Program-made: the position numbers and the translations under genes
The notes under the pieces: model-generated
The model's database searches: none
Told to the model about the DNA's origin: nothing
What the model saw: the letters and a program-made list of their open reading frames with translations, nothing else
Assembly (NCBI GenBank): GCA_027575805.1
Contig: JANBPU010000078.1
Coordinates: 1-64,000, forward strand
Reading direction: 5' to 3'
Source of the DNA: Mycoemilia scoparia
Lineage: Eukaryota > Kickxellomycota > Kickxellomycetes > Kickxellales > Kickxellaceae
DNA length: 64,000 nucleotides
Shown: piece after piece, positions 20,604-32,084 of the stretch
Numbering within the stretch: position 1 is the stretch's first letter
Layout: every line of letters begins with the position of its first letter

Positions 20604-21230
20604 ATGATTGATGATCTTCTTGTAACAATCCCTTATGATTACATGTACCCCAAACAATATGAATGCATGTGCGATCTAAAACGGGCCTTAGACTGTAAGG
20701 GTCATTGTCTTTTAGAAAATGTCTTCAGGAACTGGAAAAGCAGTTTGACTATTATCGTTAATTATATCATACTAACTTCATTATCCCAAAACGTATAAAC
20801 TAGGATAATGTTCTTGTGCAGCCCCATAAATTAATAAAGCATTAATGGAACTCAAACGTCTGATGGGATATCAACATGCTAATGGGAGTAATAATCCAAG
20901 TTTTATAGAGCTGGAATTGGCTTCTCGCAAAACATTGTGCTTGAATCCAGATGCTAATAAGCATAGAGAAGGTAGGACTGTTGATGCTAAATGTAGGGAT
21001 CGTACAGCATCATGGAATTGTAGAAACATTTTAGAACAAACTACTGCTGCCACCACCACCACCACCACCACCAATGATAATGATGATAGTGGTGATGAGA
21101 TTGTGTTGTGTCCATTTTATGAAGCCCTTGAATCTTCATCTAAATAAATTTCAATGCTCTTGTCTTCTGGAGTATGTACTATGGATGATCTCAAAGATTT
21201 CAGTCAAAAAAAATGACCTATTGACCATGA
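20604..21230 (+). pseudogene. XPD/Rad3 helicase pseudogene, N-terminal fragment
   Basis: Degraded copy of the N-terminal part of the TFIIH helicase XPD/Rad3. The first frame reads [20 protein letters not shown] and [15 protein letters not shown], matching the family start. A one-base insertion near 20718 shifts the frame, and the second frame then holds the Walker A remnant SSGTGKAV. In that frame I find stops at 20746 (TGA), 20773, 20806, 20827 and 21145 (TAA) and 21214 (TGA), with family sequence resuming after each: [65 protein letters not shown]. Three of the four Fe-S cysteines are still visible. Similarity stops before the fourth cysteine. No intron interrupts it, so it may be a processed or old duplicate. 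It cannot make a helicase. Confidence 0.85.
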
Positions 21231-21282
21231 TGATTCTAAATCATTCTAAATCATTACTTTTTATTATTAATTAATAAATCAA

Positions 21283-23229
21283 TTATTTGGTTTCAAATTT
21301 TATATGTGGAAACATGGACTCAAGTATCTTGACATTATAATCAAATATACAAAGATACTTGAGATTTGGGAATAACCCAATAAAGTTTATAAAGAATTCG
21401 GAGTCCTTTTGATCATCATTGTTATTATCATGATCAATAATGATGAGGTCTAAACAAATTGAGGTAACATTTTTGTGAGGCTTTAGTAGAGACCAAGGAT
21501 CACTACCAACCTTTAGGTTACTGCTACTGTAATTATTAGTTCCTGGGGTTATTTCAGTAATAGTAGTAGTGAGTGATGTAGTTATAGAAAATTTCAAGAG
21601 ATATGGCAATTGTTCAATATGCTTAAGAAATGCCAAAATTGGAATTGGAATGTTAAATAGATTAATACTGAGCAAACAGATACAATTCCATTTAACCATA
21701 CCAGAAACGATACTCTCATTATTATCATTATCATTGGCTTTAATGCTGTGATTGGCAGAAGGATGGGTTAGGGTTGAATCGATAATTATACTTTTATCTA
21801 TAATAAATGTAGAATATCCAATGGTTGGGCCGATATCAAAATAAACCAATGAATCCAAGTTTTGTACAATTTCTAAAAACCCTTTGTTTGTTAAAACAAT
21901 GTCATCATTAAGAATCGTATGATGGGCCTGGTTTTGATTGAGTCGATCTTGAATGGTTGCTGGAAGATGGTTATGGTCATATTTGTGAAGAGAATTTGAT
22001 TCAAACATTTTTAAGTTTGGGCAGGTTTTTACTATTTTTGTGGATATTAAAGTGGTGGTTAGGAATGGAAGAGTTAATTTGGTTAGACTTGACCAGACAT
22101 TTGAATGGTTGGTGGTAGAGGCGGAGGCGGAGGCAATGGAGGGGTTGAACATGTGGTAAAATATTGAAACTGGTCGCAAAGTTTCATAGGGGTTTTCAAC
22201 TTCATTACATTCAAAAGATTCAAGGAATGGAAACATTTTGGGAGATAATTTTAAGGTTTCTACTAGTATGTCAATATCATTGGAGTCGTTGTTTTCTGTG
22301 TTGGGGTGGTGGTCGGTTGGAGAATTTAATAACAAAGATTCCATCTGAGAATTTAAATCAACGATGTCGCTATTCTGAGGTGAGATTGGAGGAGGTGAAG
22401 GAGGAGGAGGAGGAGGAGGAGGAGGAGGAGGAGGAGGAGGAGTTGCTTGGTCTCGAGCAATTGGTCTCAGCATTGTGACAGAATGTAGTTTAATATGTTT
22501 AACTGATCGGCAAATTAGAGAATTATGGTGGCATTTGTCAAAAGCATTGGCGTATATTTCTAGCACAAGCGTCTGGAGTTTACTCTGTCTGCTGAGAAGG
22601 CCGTAAACAGAGTCGCTATCTAGCAACATGCCGGTCAGCTTGAACTTTTTGAGCTGATTGGGCGGGAACTTGTTTAGTGCTTTTGAGAAATTATGGATCA
22701 TAAAATGGGTGGTTGGGGAATCTGGCTCACCAGTGTCTGGGATACTGGCTTGTATCGTTAGTTCAAGAAGATTTGGAAAGGCTTGGCACACTGCATCGAT
22801 AACATCGGTGGGATTCTTTATGTATAGTAATTCAAGAGAATATATAAAAGGGTATTTTTTAGTCAGATGTTGCAGCCAAAGCAAGGGAGCCTGATTAAAC
22901 TCTATGGTTGTATGTTCGGATGAAGATTCATTGGTGGCGGTGGCTATTAAGAGCCTGCTATACCATGAAACTGTCACCTTTTCAACAGAATCTCCTACTG
23001 CATTGATTTGGTTCGCTGTGGCAGGCTTATTGCTATTGATCCTCAACGGCGTGGACAAAAATTTAATTTCCTTCCAATACAATTTATGTGAAATTAATGA
23101 TAGGTTTTTGGAACCACTGGAAATAGTTTGCAAGAAGCTGCGCTTTTCAGAGTAGTCGTCAATGTAGCTCAAAATCCTGGATAGGACTTCAATGGATATG
23201 TCATTAATTGGTGGTTTGTGTGTGGGCAT
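21283..23229 (-). CDS. F-box protein with leucine-rich C-terminal region
   Basis: Single-exon ORF; start taken at the second in-frame Met (MPTHKPPINDIS, 648 residues), though one five codons earlier is possible. Residues about 8-60 look like an F-box (INDISIEVLSRILSYIDDYS followed by SLISHKLYWKEIKF), the Skp1-binding module of SCF ubiquitin ligases. The remainder has irregular Leu-rich segments (LLELTIQASIP, LQTLVLEIYA, NLKYLCIFDYN) that suggest a substrate-binding LRR array. It is interrupted by a poly-Pro tract encoded by a GGA repeat (22390-22440). The target is unknown. A non-SCF LRR protein is the alternative if the F-box is misjudged. Confidence 0.7.
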   Translation of the reverse strand: MPTHKPPINDISIEVLSRILSYIDDYSEKRSFLQTISSGSKNLSLISHKLYWKEIKFLSTPLRINSNKPATANQINAVGDSVEKVTVSWYSRLLIATATNESSSEHTTIEFNQAPLLWLQHLTKKYPFIYSLELLYIKNPTDVIDAVCQAFPNLLELTIQASIPDTGEPDSPTTHFMIHNFSKALNKFPPNQLKKFKLTGMLLDSDSVYGLLSRQSKLQTLVLEIYANAFDKCHHNSLICRSVKHIKLHSVTMLRPIARDQATPPPPPPPPPPPPPPSPPPISPQNSDIVDLNSQMESLLLNSPTDHHPNTENNDSNDIDILVETLKLSPKMFPFLESFECNEVENPYETLRPVSIFYHMFNPSIASASASTTNHSNVWSSLTKLTLPFLTTTLISTKIVKTCPNLKMFESNSLHKYDHNHLPATIQDRLNQNQAHHTILNDDIVLTNKGFLEIVQNLDSLVYFDIGPTIGYSTFIIDKSIIIDSTLTHPSANHSIKANDNDNNESIVSGMVKWNCICLLSINLFNIPIPILAFLKHIEQLPYLLKFSITTSLTTTITEITPGTNNYSSSNLKVGSDPWSLLKPHKNVTSICLDLIIIDHDNNNDDQKDSEFFINFIGLFPNLKYLCIFDYNVKILESMFPHIKFETK

Positions 23230-23599
23230 TCCGGTTAGAAACAATGAATTATAAAAATAAAGAAACTACCTATGTAGTGCTATTCTTTCAATAAAACAAA
23301 ATAGGGTTGCCAGTGTTTGTTGAGAGAGAAAGAGTTTAGCTGAAATATCGAAACGAAAACAATTGAGAACTGCTATGGAGAACCCAAAGGGAATTTCTCG
23401 CCAACTCCAAGCACAAAATCATAGACATTTTTTGTAAAAAACCTATTGTTTCGAGATCAATGGATATTCTACACACTTTCGGCCCAATGTTCTATTTGGC
23501 TATGATTGCAATGATTTAGAATATTTCTCAACAATCATGCCTGATACTTGAAAGATGAACAAAAAAATCAATCAATCAATCAATCAATCAACATGAGAG

Positions 23600-23845
23600 T
23601 GTCTATGGTCAAAATCCACAAGGCCTCAGGCAAAATGGGCCCTTTGGGAGTTGCATATCAAATATCTGATGATTGTGGGCGCAAAATCTGATGAGGGTCC
23701 ACCATTTCTGCTTACCATAGTTTTATTTGATTTGGTAAACACAAAGTTTAGTGTATGTGGCATACAGCTACCTCCATAGGAGTAATAAAATGCTTAATCA
23801 TTTCTGCTTACCATAGAGATTCGATCATTAGTGAAATCTTGTCAT
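23600..23845 (+). mobile_element. Family C MITE-like element with internal duplication or insertion
   Basis: 'ggtcaaaatccacaaggcct' to 'cattagtgaaatcttgtcat'. The phrase 'atttctgcttaccatag' occurs twice (near 23703 and 23800), separated by about 80 bp absent from other copies, suggesting an insertion with local duplication. Confidence 0.65.
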
Positions 23846-23938
23846 ATGGGTAATAATTTTTGAAGGACTATATAGTCATCCATTTGGTTGTGATTCCCCC
23901 TATAAATATTCCCCCTTCAAAGATTATAATCCATATGG
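23843..23938. mobile_element. Family A MITE-like element
   Basis: Bounded by 'catatgggtaataattttt' and 'agattataatccatatgg'. It abuts family C on the left and a degenerate family A copy on the right. Confidence 0.75.
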
Positions 23939-24020
23939 ACGATTATTTGATAATCAAATGTGATTTCACCTATAATTGTTGGCCACCAAAAGAACTCTTT
24001 TAAAATTATGATCCATATTA
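23939..24020. mobile_element. Degenerate family A element
   Basis: Internal 'aattgttggccaccaaaag' and right end 'taaaattatgatccatatt' are recognisable; the left terminal repeat is lost. Confidence 0.55.
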
Positions 24021-24974
24021 GGATATTTTTTGATTGACAAAATACATTTATGGACAAGATATTAAACTATTGTTGTGACTGTCAGAAAAATATAAACCAA
24101 AAACAAGCAGAGAAACCTCAACTCTACTTACGAAATGGAAAGAGAGAGGAGGCTGTGGTGGTTATATGTGGAAGAAATGTAGTGATGAGAAAAAACCAAA
24201 AAAGTGAGGCTACTAAATAAAGAGAGTAAAAAGATCACAGAAATAAGCCTATATAGGAAATTAATGTATAATGAAATAGAAAAATACCAAAGGCTTGGTG
24301 TTTGGAAGTGTGTAGAAGAAGCAGTTTGGAAAGATTATTATTATAGTAGAATTATTATAGGAATATTGATGATGGACAGGTGTTTACAGCATTTACACGC
24401 AAAGCCCTCGCACATCTTCTGTTTACTCAAATACCCTCACATCACCCTTCCTTCTGGCTGGCGATATGTGCTCAATGCTCATAAGGCAAGCGCTTATAGG
24501 ACGAAAAGGAGAAACCTGGGTAAACAATGAAAGAGAGCTCAGCAAAGAGAAATAAACAAGTCGAAGGTGTATGGTGCGATTGTGTTATGTATATATATAC
24601 ATATATTATTATATAAGGTTATGTGTTTTCTTGATGAACCAAAAGTTACTGTGTGGCGGGTGGCGTGCCATTGCTTGCTTCCCCAAACTCACAAAGCACG
24701 CCCTGCGAAAGCACTTTACTTAGGCTACCAACCAATATTACATTTATTTTTGGCTAGTGGTGTGGATTTGCAATGGTCGAATGGATATACAGAAATAGAC
24801 GTGTGTGCATGTGGATGGCATCGGTTGCAAATAGTGCGTAGTAGTTCTCTCTCCTGTCGAATAAAGAAGTATTACAGAAATATACAAGCAAAGGTTTCTT
24901 ATGAACCTCGTATCAAAAGGCTGTTTGTGGGGTTTCTATGATCGATTCAGATTATTCAAAGCCGCACAGAAGGG
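24021..24974. other. 3' flank of the PUF gene
   Basis: No convincing gene; two plus-strand ORFs (24204-24530, 24567-24941) lack motifs. On the minus strand, TGTATATA at 24601-24594 matches the predicted binding site of the adjacent PUF protein. Confidence 0.4.
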
Positions 24975-27900
24975 TCATTGCTGGCTTGTTCCAAGCCCAC
25001 TGGCAGTGGTGGTGGTGGTGGTTGCTCCACCGCGCTGGTGTTGGTGATGGACGCTGTAGCTGCCCAGCGGCATGGAAGCATCGGTGGCCGGTGGCGTGGG
25101 CAATAGCTGGCTATTCGAAATATCTGGCGACCCGAGGGATGCCATGTTGTGCAGGGAACCTGTGCTGTTGCTGAGGTGGAAGGCGCCATGGTGCGGCATA
25201 GGCGTCGATAAGGCCGATAGAGGGCTCATCTGGGTGAACTGATGGTGGAATGTCTGTCGCTGTTGAGGATGAGGCTGCTGGCCATGGGAAAAGGGCGCAA
25301 AGCTGCTTGAGAAGCTATTTGGTCCGCCCATTTGCCCCATCATCATTTGGTGGTGGAACTGGTGAGCATGGTGCTGTTGTGACTGTTGCTGGTGGCGCTG
25401 AGCCGCAGCATGCTGAGCCTGGCTTTGTTGGTGCTGCTTGGTCTTTTGCAATTGTAGCTCATACGACAGCTTCTCGACCTTGTTGATGAGGTGCTTCCCA
25501 TAGGTGAAGCGTTTGAGGAGGTTGATGTGCTCCTGAATGCGCCCAAGCAAGAACATCTTTTGTTCGCCTTCGACGACATCGAGCATCTTCTGGACAACAT
25601 AATTGGCATACTGGTCCTTCATCATTTCAACCAGAATGGATGAGTCTTCAGAGCGGGGTGGGACAACCTCGTTGATGAGGTCCTGGCGGTCCTCTCCGCT
25701 GCCATGGACAATGCACTTCTCAACGACATTGGAAGCAAACTTGTGTTTGCTGAGTTCCAACAGTCTTCCCTTGATCTGGGCACAAACCAGCTTGCGGTCC
25801 ACGGGCTTTCCACGCTCCATTATGTGCTGAATGACATAGTTGCCATACTGATCACAGACCAAGGATGAGGTGTGGCGGTGAAGTTCTTCGAGAAGCTTCT
25901 GGGTCTGGTCGTCCTTGCAGTTCTCAAACATTCTCTGGATGACACGGCAGCCGTATGGATGAGTAGCCAAAGCATAGACCTGACCATGGAATGCTTTGAT
26001 AATGAAGGTGATATGCTCAGTTGGAACCCGCTCAATGGCCTTTTGGATGACATGGTTGCCATTTTGGTCTTTGACGCACTTGAGGACATTTCCATCAAGC
26101 TCCTTGATAATGGCCGCCTGCTGATCTGTCAGGACATGCTCAAGGGCCTTCTGAACAACACGACACCCGTACATTTGCAGAGAAAGACTCAATACATTGC
26201 TTTCAATCTGCTTGGCCAGCATATGCTTCTGGACCTGGTCACCGTATTCAAAGAATCTCTGAATGACATAGTTTCCAAATACATCGACCATCAATTGAAG
26301 TGCATTTGGCAAGATCTCGCTGAAAACTTCCTGCTTTTCTTCAATGGTAGCTACTTCGAGCTTTTGCTGGATGAAGCGAGAGCCGTGCTGATCGCCACTG
26401 AACTCTGCCATATGGCCACGGATGTCCTTGAGCTCATACCTGCGGTTCTTGTTGTTTCTGAATTCTTCGAGGATTGGGCTGCGTACTCCCATGCCGCTGG
26501 GATCGACCACTGGGCTGCTTAGGCCAACGGCCTGGAAGTGACCAGCAGCCCCACCGGGGAAATACATTCCTGGGTTGTTAATGGTACCAGAGCCCATACC
26601 AAGACCAACGACACCAGGAGGAGGGGTCCCGTAGATCAGCGCCTCACGAGACATGTACATGTGAGGCTGTGCTGTGTGCGCACTGTTCATGGCAGACAGG
26701 TTGACGTTGGACAAAGAGTTGGCACTATTTCCAGCAAAGTTTGCTTGGAATGCAGTGGCTGGCGAAGTGGGAGTGGGCTGAGTGAGCGAGTACAGACCTG
26801 GACTGGCCAAGTTTGTCGATATCGGTGCTACTGAGCGACTGCGAGGGTACGTCATGTCATTGAAGGTGTGGGCACGTGTTATCGGGTTACCTAGAGTCGC
26901 AGCTGCATTCTGGGCAGCTGCCAAGGATGGGGGTAGATTGCTGTGTGCAAACTTCGGGGCTGAGGGTGTAGCTGCAGAATAGTAGTAGGAGGCCTGGTAA
27001 GCGTTACCATACGAGTCAACATTGGTAGTACCACCATTTATAGCAGCATTGGCTTCATCAGCAAAATTATTATGAGTGCTCCAGGCATCCAGACTAGGAA
27101 CAACTTTGCCATGATGATCCGCTGAAGAGTATTCTATATTGTTACTACTATTGTTAATCCCGGCAGTGGTAGCGGTAGAGTCGATATACGAGAACGACCC
27201 AAATGACCCCGACCCATGAGCATCCCCAGCAACGTGTGGGCTGGCAGGTCCATTTATGTTGATGCCAGAAAGCTGGATGGCAAGATCATTAGCGTTGACA
27301 TTGTTGGTAGAAGCTGCTCTCCATATTGCACTATGACCAAGTGAAGGGCCCTTATCAGCACCACTGCTGCTTCTCTCAAAGCTAGTGCCGCTCCCACCAT
27401 GGTTGGCAGGACTTCCGCTGCTCGCTCCAGCATTTTTTGGCGGGGTGGATGATGGTCGTTGCAAGAGATCCAGTCTCGAAGCGTGGCGAGATATCCAGGT
27501 TGGTCCAGCGCCACCAGAACCAATAGCTGGGCTCTTTCCCACCAGCGATGATCCTCCCCCGCTTCCCCTGAGCAAACTGTCAGAATCTTGTGCACCACCA
27601 AAATCATCGTCAAAGTCAAGCAGTGAATTTACTACCGAGTGGTGTATGTTGCTTGAGTTTGAATCAGCAGACAAAGATGAGGTAGCTACTATACCAGCGC
27701 TGGGGATAAAGTCTTTAGAGTTTTTCGAAAGCGATGAAGACAAAGCAAAACTTTCTTTAGTTGCAGAAGATGGGTGATGATGGCTCCCACCAATGTTTGC
27801 GAATGCAGATTGTGCTGCCTGATTGGTTGAGGGACTATTAGAAGGCGGTTCTCTAGAACCAAGGTGAGATGAAGATGATTTGTTACCACTGTCGACGCTG

Positions 27901-28502
27901 TCCCTGACACCAACTGCAGAGGATTTCTGGCGTAACCCAGACAAATGTGCTGGAGATGGTGTACGGGGGAAGTCATTATGAATCATTCCCATCAAAGGAC
28001 CGCGAGACTGGAATAACAAGCCGCTACCAGAAGACGAGGACACATCGTAGTGCTGCTGCTGCTGCTGCTTCTCGCTCTTATCAATAATACCACTGCCGCT
28101 CCAGGGCGAAAATTCAGAAGAACCGCTAAGGTGATCACGCAGGCCAAGTCCCAATGCGCCTGCGCTATTGCTGCCGGCAGACGTGGAGAGCGTCACAGTT
28201 GATCCTGATGAAACTTTGTTGTGGGGAAGGCCGCTAGTAATTGTTGATGCACTCAAAGGTGGGGTATTCTTTAGTTCATCGATTCGGGGAGATGATGATG
28301 CCTTCCAAGCTTCAAAGTCCTGGTTTGCTCTTGTAGAGGCCAAAATGCTTTGAGGCTTTATTGTGGTAGAAGTGGCAGATGATGACTGCGACGATGCGGA
28401 AAGACCGGTCTCATTGCCACTCTGGAGATGGCCCAAAAACCGACTTTCGCGCTGCATTTGAAGGTGGTTATGGTGGCTGTTATTGGAGGATTTTATCATC
28501 AA
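24975..28502 (-). CDS. Pumilio-type PUF RNA-binding protein
   Basis: Single-exon ORF of 1175 residues. PUF proteins bind 3' UTRs and repress or localise mRNAs in the cytoplasm. The first 670 residues or so are disordered Ser/Gly/Asn-rich sequence. A full PUF domain follows (about 675-1015), from SPILEEFRNNKNRRYELKDI to YGKHLINKVEKL. Eight repeats can be read by their RNA-contact triplets in order: GSRFIQQ, GNYVIQR, GCRVVQK, GNHVIQK, GCRVIQR, GNYVIQH, ASNVVEK, ANYVVQK. Under the PUF code these specify 5'-UGUAUAUA-3', the classic Pumilio element. The C-terminal tail is Gln/His-rich. This puts it in the Puf3/Pumilio class rather than Puf4 or Puf6. Confidence 0.93.
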   Translation of the reverse strand: MMIKSSNNSHHNHLQMQRESRFLGHLQSGNETGLSASSQSSSATSTTIKPQSILASTRANQDFEAWKASSSPRIDELKNTPPLSASTITSGLPHNKVSSGSTVTLSTSAGSNSAGALGLGLRDHLSGSSEFSPWSGSGIIDKSEKQQQQQHYDVSSSSGSGLLFQSRGPLMGMIHNDFPRTPSPAHLSGLRQKSSAVGVRDSVDSGNKSSSSHLGSREPPSNSPSTNQAAQSAFANIGGSHHHPSSATKESFALSSSLSKNSKDFIPSAGIVATSSLSADSNSSNIHHSVVNSLLDFDDDFGGAQDSDSLLRGSGGGSSLVGKSPAIGSGGAGPTWISRHASRLDLLQRPSSTPPKNAGASSGSPANHGGSGTSFERSSSGADKGPSLGHSAIWRAASTNNVNANDLAIQLSGININGPASPHVAGDAHGSGSFGSFSYIDSTATTAGINNSSNNIEYSSADHHGKVVPSLDAWSTHNNFADEANAAINGGTTNVDSYGNAYQASYYYSAATPSAPKFAHSNLPPSLAAAQNAAATLGNPITRAHTFNDMTYPRSRSVAPISTNLASPGLYSLTQPTPTSPATAFQANFAGNSANSLSNVNLSAMNSAHTAQPHMYMSREALIYGTPPPGVVGLGMGSGTINNPGMYFPGGAAGHFQAVGLSSPVVDPSGMGVRSPILEEFRNNKNRRYELKDIRGHMAEFSGDQHGSRFIQQKLEVATIEEKQEVFSEILPNALQLMVDVFGNYVIQRFFEYGDQVQKHMLAKQIESNVLSLSLQMYGCRVVQKALEHVLTDQQAAIIKELDGNVLKCVKDQNGNHVIQKAIERVPTEHITFIIKAFHGQVYALATHPYGCRVIQRMFENCKDDQTQKLLEELHRHTSSLVCDQYGNYVIQHIMERGKPVDRKLVCAQIKGRLLELSKHKFASNVVEKCIVHGSGEDRQDLINEVVPPRSEDSSILVEMMKDQYANYVVQKMLDVVEGEQKMFLLGRIQEHINLLKRFTYGKHLINKVEKLSYELQLQKTKQHQQSQAQHAAAQRHQQQSQQHHAHQFHHQMMMGQMGGPNSFSSSFAPFSHGQQPHPQQRQTFHHQFTQMSPLSALSTPMPHHGAFHLSNSTGSLHNMASLGSPDISNSQLLPTPPATDASMPLGSYSVHHQHQRGGATTTTTTASGLGTSQQ

Positions 28503-30914
28503 ATCACAATAAACAATAGCCGACTCTGAAGAAGGTTGATAGTAGTGGTGGTTATGATCTATAGCTCCTTGCTATATACAAACAGACTATAATACAGAGA
28601 ATATATGTATATACAGTCAAGAGATGAAGAAGAAGAAGAAAAAGATACAAGAGTTTGTTAGTAACAAATCACCAATAATATACGGGAGATATACAGTTAA
28701 TAAATACAAAGAATAGTCTAGAGAATGAAAGAAGAAACAAATGAAGAAAAGTGATTATGTGTGCGTATGTGTGGAGATAGCAGCAATAAAAGTAATCATG
28801 AAGGGGAAATCAGGAAAATAATAGTCATAGGATCTTTGAAAAAAGGTACAAAGAAGATTTACAGCACTACTGTTATATAATGTTGTGTGTGATGTTTATG
28901 AGAGAAAACCAAGTTGGTGGGTGGATGGGCTTTGGTGAAGTTGAAGAGAGTGTGGGTGAGAACACATTACTAATAATGTGGAGAGCCAGAATGAGAGAGA
29001 ATGGATGGCTCAAAGACCCATTGATGACAATACTGTAGCCACACTCAGAGTTCAGTGGGAAGCAAAAACGGAGAATAAGCATAAAACGGGAAATATAGGA
29101 AATAAGACGACAGTAATGTCAACAGTAAAAGTGGTAAACCTACATGTGTACATACAAACACGCACACATGAAATAATAAGGGGTTTACATGGAGAAAAGG
29201 ACAGGAAGAATAAAGTGGCTCTTGCTTATCCACATTAGAATCCTCCACTTTGACACCAACTCTCCAAGATGAAATAAATAAATAAATAAGGAAATGTTTG
29301 CTGCTGGGAGACTGTAGGCGCGGTGTATTCGACACAAATCATCGCTGTAAACCAGCTAACTCACTGACGAAAAGAGGCGATCCAAAAATTGAAATTGGTT
29401 ATGTAGTATTTTGGTATTGAAAGCCTTGCGTCTTGTTCTCTTTCTCTCTGCCTCTTCAGGGAGAGGAATCCCCAATATTAATACACACACTGATGATAAA
29501 AGTCGACATGCAGCAAATTGAGGTCAGGCAAAAGAACAAACAATAACCAGGCCAACCAATATGCACACTTAGGGCGACTTTCATGAGCCATTTGTTAATG
29601 ACTGCAGGTAAGGGTGGGTTATTGAGGTGATGTAGTGGTGGTGGACGAATTGAGCCAGTATATATGTGGGAGTAGGTATGGAGAATGATGGGGAGAGAAA
29701 TCTTGCATAGCACACACCCAAGTGGTAAAAGGAACGAAGATAAAAAGGTGGCAATAATAGTAGAGATGAAGGTAGTAGCTTTATACAACAATTTGATAGA
29801 ACTTGCCTTATTCAGTATACACTTTTGCAGGTATGAATGTAGCAGTATAACCAAAGACAAAGAGTGACAGAGACAAAGATCACGATAGTCAACGATGAGG
29901 AAAATAGCAATCACAAGGGCTCTAACCAAGTTTACTATAAATTACACAAGCAGTATGATATAAAGCAATTAGTATATGTACATATAATATATAACATATA
30001 TGCTGTCTGTGTTTAGGCAAAGATTTAAATAGATTTACACAGTCAGTCAGCTGGACTATGTGTATGCGTGTGTCTGCGTACTATTTACAGCAAGGAGTGT
30101 GTGAGAAATAAAAGTATGCTGTCTGACTGGGAGTCAGGCAGATAGTAGGGAAGTGTAAATGGAGGTATGTGGTAGTGTATGCAGGATGCAGAGAAAAAAC
30201 AAATAGGCAAGATCCACTTTGCTTGTCTAATAGATCAACACAGAGCAGCAGCAGCAGCAGCACCAACAACAATAATAATTAGGGATTTTTTCTTGAAGGC
30301 GATGGGGGTGTATTATTGATAGCGACTGACACACAAAGGCTTTGTCAGTATCGATAGTTGGACTGGTGCTTCACACCACAACAGCAACAGCAGTAGATTT
30401 AAATTTTTATCGTTGTTCTTCCATTAAATGTGTAAATGGAAAACTTGATGAAATATACAAAGAGTTTTGGATCCTTGTCTTTGTGGTGACGATGGTTGTA
30501 GTAGTACGTACGGCTAGGGTAATTATATATTGATGATGCCAAAGCTGATTCGCTACTGTTCCTGTTATCGCTGGACTGCTGTTGGTGTGAGGGAAATAAA
30601 AGGCGAGTAGGGGCTTTAATATCGACAAAAGAAAACGACGTACCTTTTCCAGTTGAATGCAATTAACGCAGATTGAGGATGAGAGTCGCAATTACCAGAG
30701 ATGAGGGAAAACAGAACTGTCGAGCAGTAAATATTGAGAGGGCGTGTAGTTTCTCGACAATACTGAAGCTTGTGATATACAAAACCAAACTGATAAATGC
30801 TGTAGTATCAAGGTAAGTATGTACGTGTGAGGGAAGAGCAGGGAAGAGGAGAGAATATTAGTCTGCACACAAACAAAATTCGGCGGCAGCAGCAGCCAAA
30901 AAGAAGTAGTGGGG

Positions 30915-30918
<4 letters not shown>

Positions 30919-30947
<29 letters not shown>
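30919..30947. repeat. (AG)n microsatellite
   Basis: About 14 AG units in a purine-rich stretch. Confidence 0.9.
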
Positions 30948-30950
<3 letters not shown>

Positions 30951-31721
30951 AGAGATACAAGGTTGAAATACAAATAAGGATGTTTTTTGGTATATACGAA
31001 TACACAAAATATTAAATATACAAAATAAAACAAACAGACAAGAGAGGGCGATGATAGTTAAAGAAAGGGGAGAGAGAAAACTGAGCAGATAAACTAACTG
31101 ACTACTAGCAACGATAACCTCTCCGTTCAAAAAGGACTGTTGTGTTGTGCTGTTCTGTATTGGTAGTGGTAGTGGTAGTGGTAGCGGTGATGACAGAGTC
31201 CACAGATACACACACACGCGCACACAGTATAGGGAAATGGCCAGCGGTGTTTTGTGTATATTAAAGCGAGGGGGAGGGGCTAGAAAGGCCAACTGAAGGT
31301 TGTGGAGAAAGATATCGACTTTGGTCCAATAAATGGCAGCAACACTGGTATGTTGGTTGTAGTGGTGACGATGATGTACTTTAGAACACGCGCACTACTA
31401 AATCAACAACACAAGATAGGAGGGACACTATACTATTGGGATAGACAAAGCTGTAGAGTGACGGTCACAGTGTAAAGTGTATATGAGTGTACCTATGATG
31501 ATTGATGGTGGTGGCGCTCCTTATTAAAGAGCAAAAGAGCCAAAGAATCAAGAGAGCTTTATAAATTCCTTGTGGATAATTAATATAATATATGTATATA
31601 ACAGAAGTAGAGTAATAACAATAGCTTTAAGGTATATACACAGAAAGAAGCACACAATACTCTTATGATGTGGGGAGAGAAGGGAAAACAAGAGCAAAGA
31701 CGGGGAAGAGGCGCTCTAGGG

Positions 31722-31739
31722 GTGTGTGTGTGTGTGTGT
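31722..31739. repeat. (GT)n microsatellite
   Basis: Nine GT units. Confidence 0.9.
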
Positions 31740-32058
31740 AGTTAAAAAGAACTAAAGGCTTGTCGGTAACAAGAAAAAGAGAGTAAGTGATATATAATAA
31801 AATAAGAAGGAAGGTTCAAAAAGTGGGAAAGGAAAAGAGGCAAGGACAGAATCAAGGGAGGAGATTTAATGGCCAGCAAGACAAGGCTTTGGCATACAAC
31901 CATTACAGAGCCAAAAGCCGATTATATTAGCCAAGCAGAAGAAACTTGTGTGTATGCTATGGCGTTACTATAGTTTGCTAAGCTCTCTGTAAATATATGC
32001 CATTCCATAGTAGCACATAGGGGACTATTACAAATGAATATATGCTAGTAGTAGCAGG

Positions 32059-32084
32059 TGATGATGATGATGATGATGATGATG
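32059..32084. repeat. (GAT)n microsatellite
   Basis: Eight to nine uninterrupted GAT units in intergenic DNA. Confidence 0.9.

Noticed and set aside
24204..24941. Two consecutive plus ORFs of 108 and 124 residues
   Set aside because: No motif, irregular composition, and they lie in the probable 3' UTR of the PUF gene.
30858..31292. Minus ORF rich in Ser/Leu/Pro
   Set aside because: Generated by AG microsatellite and pyrimidine tracts; low complexity throughout.
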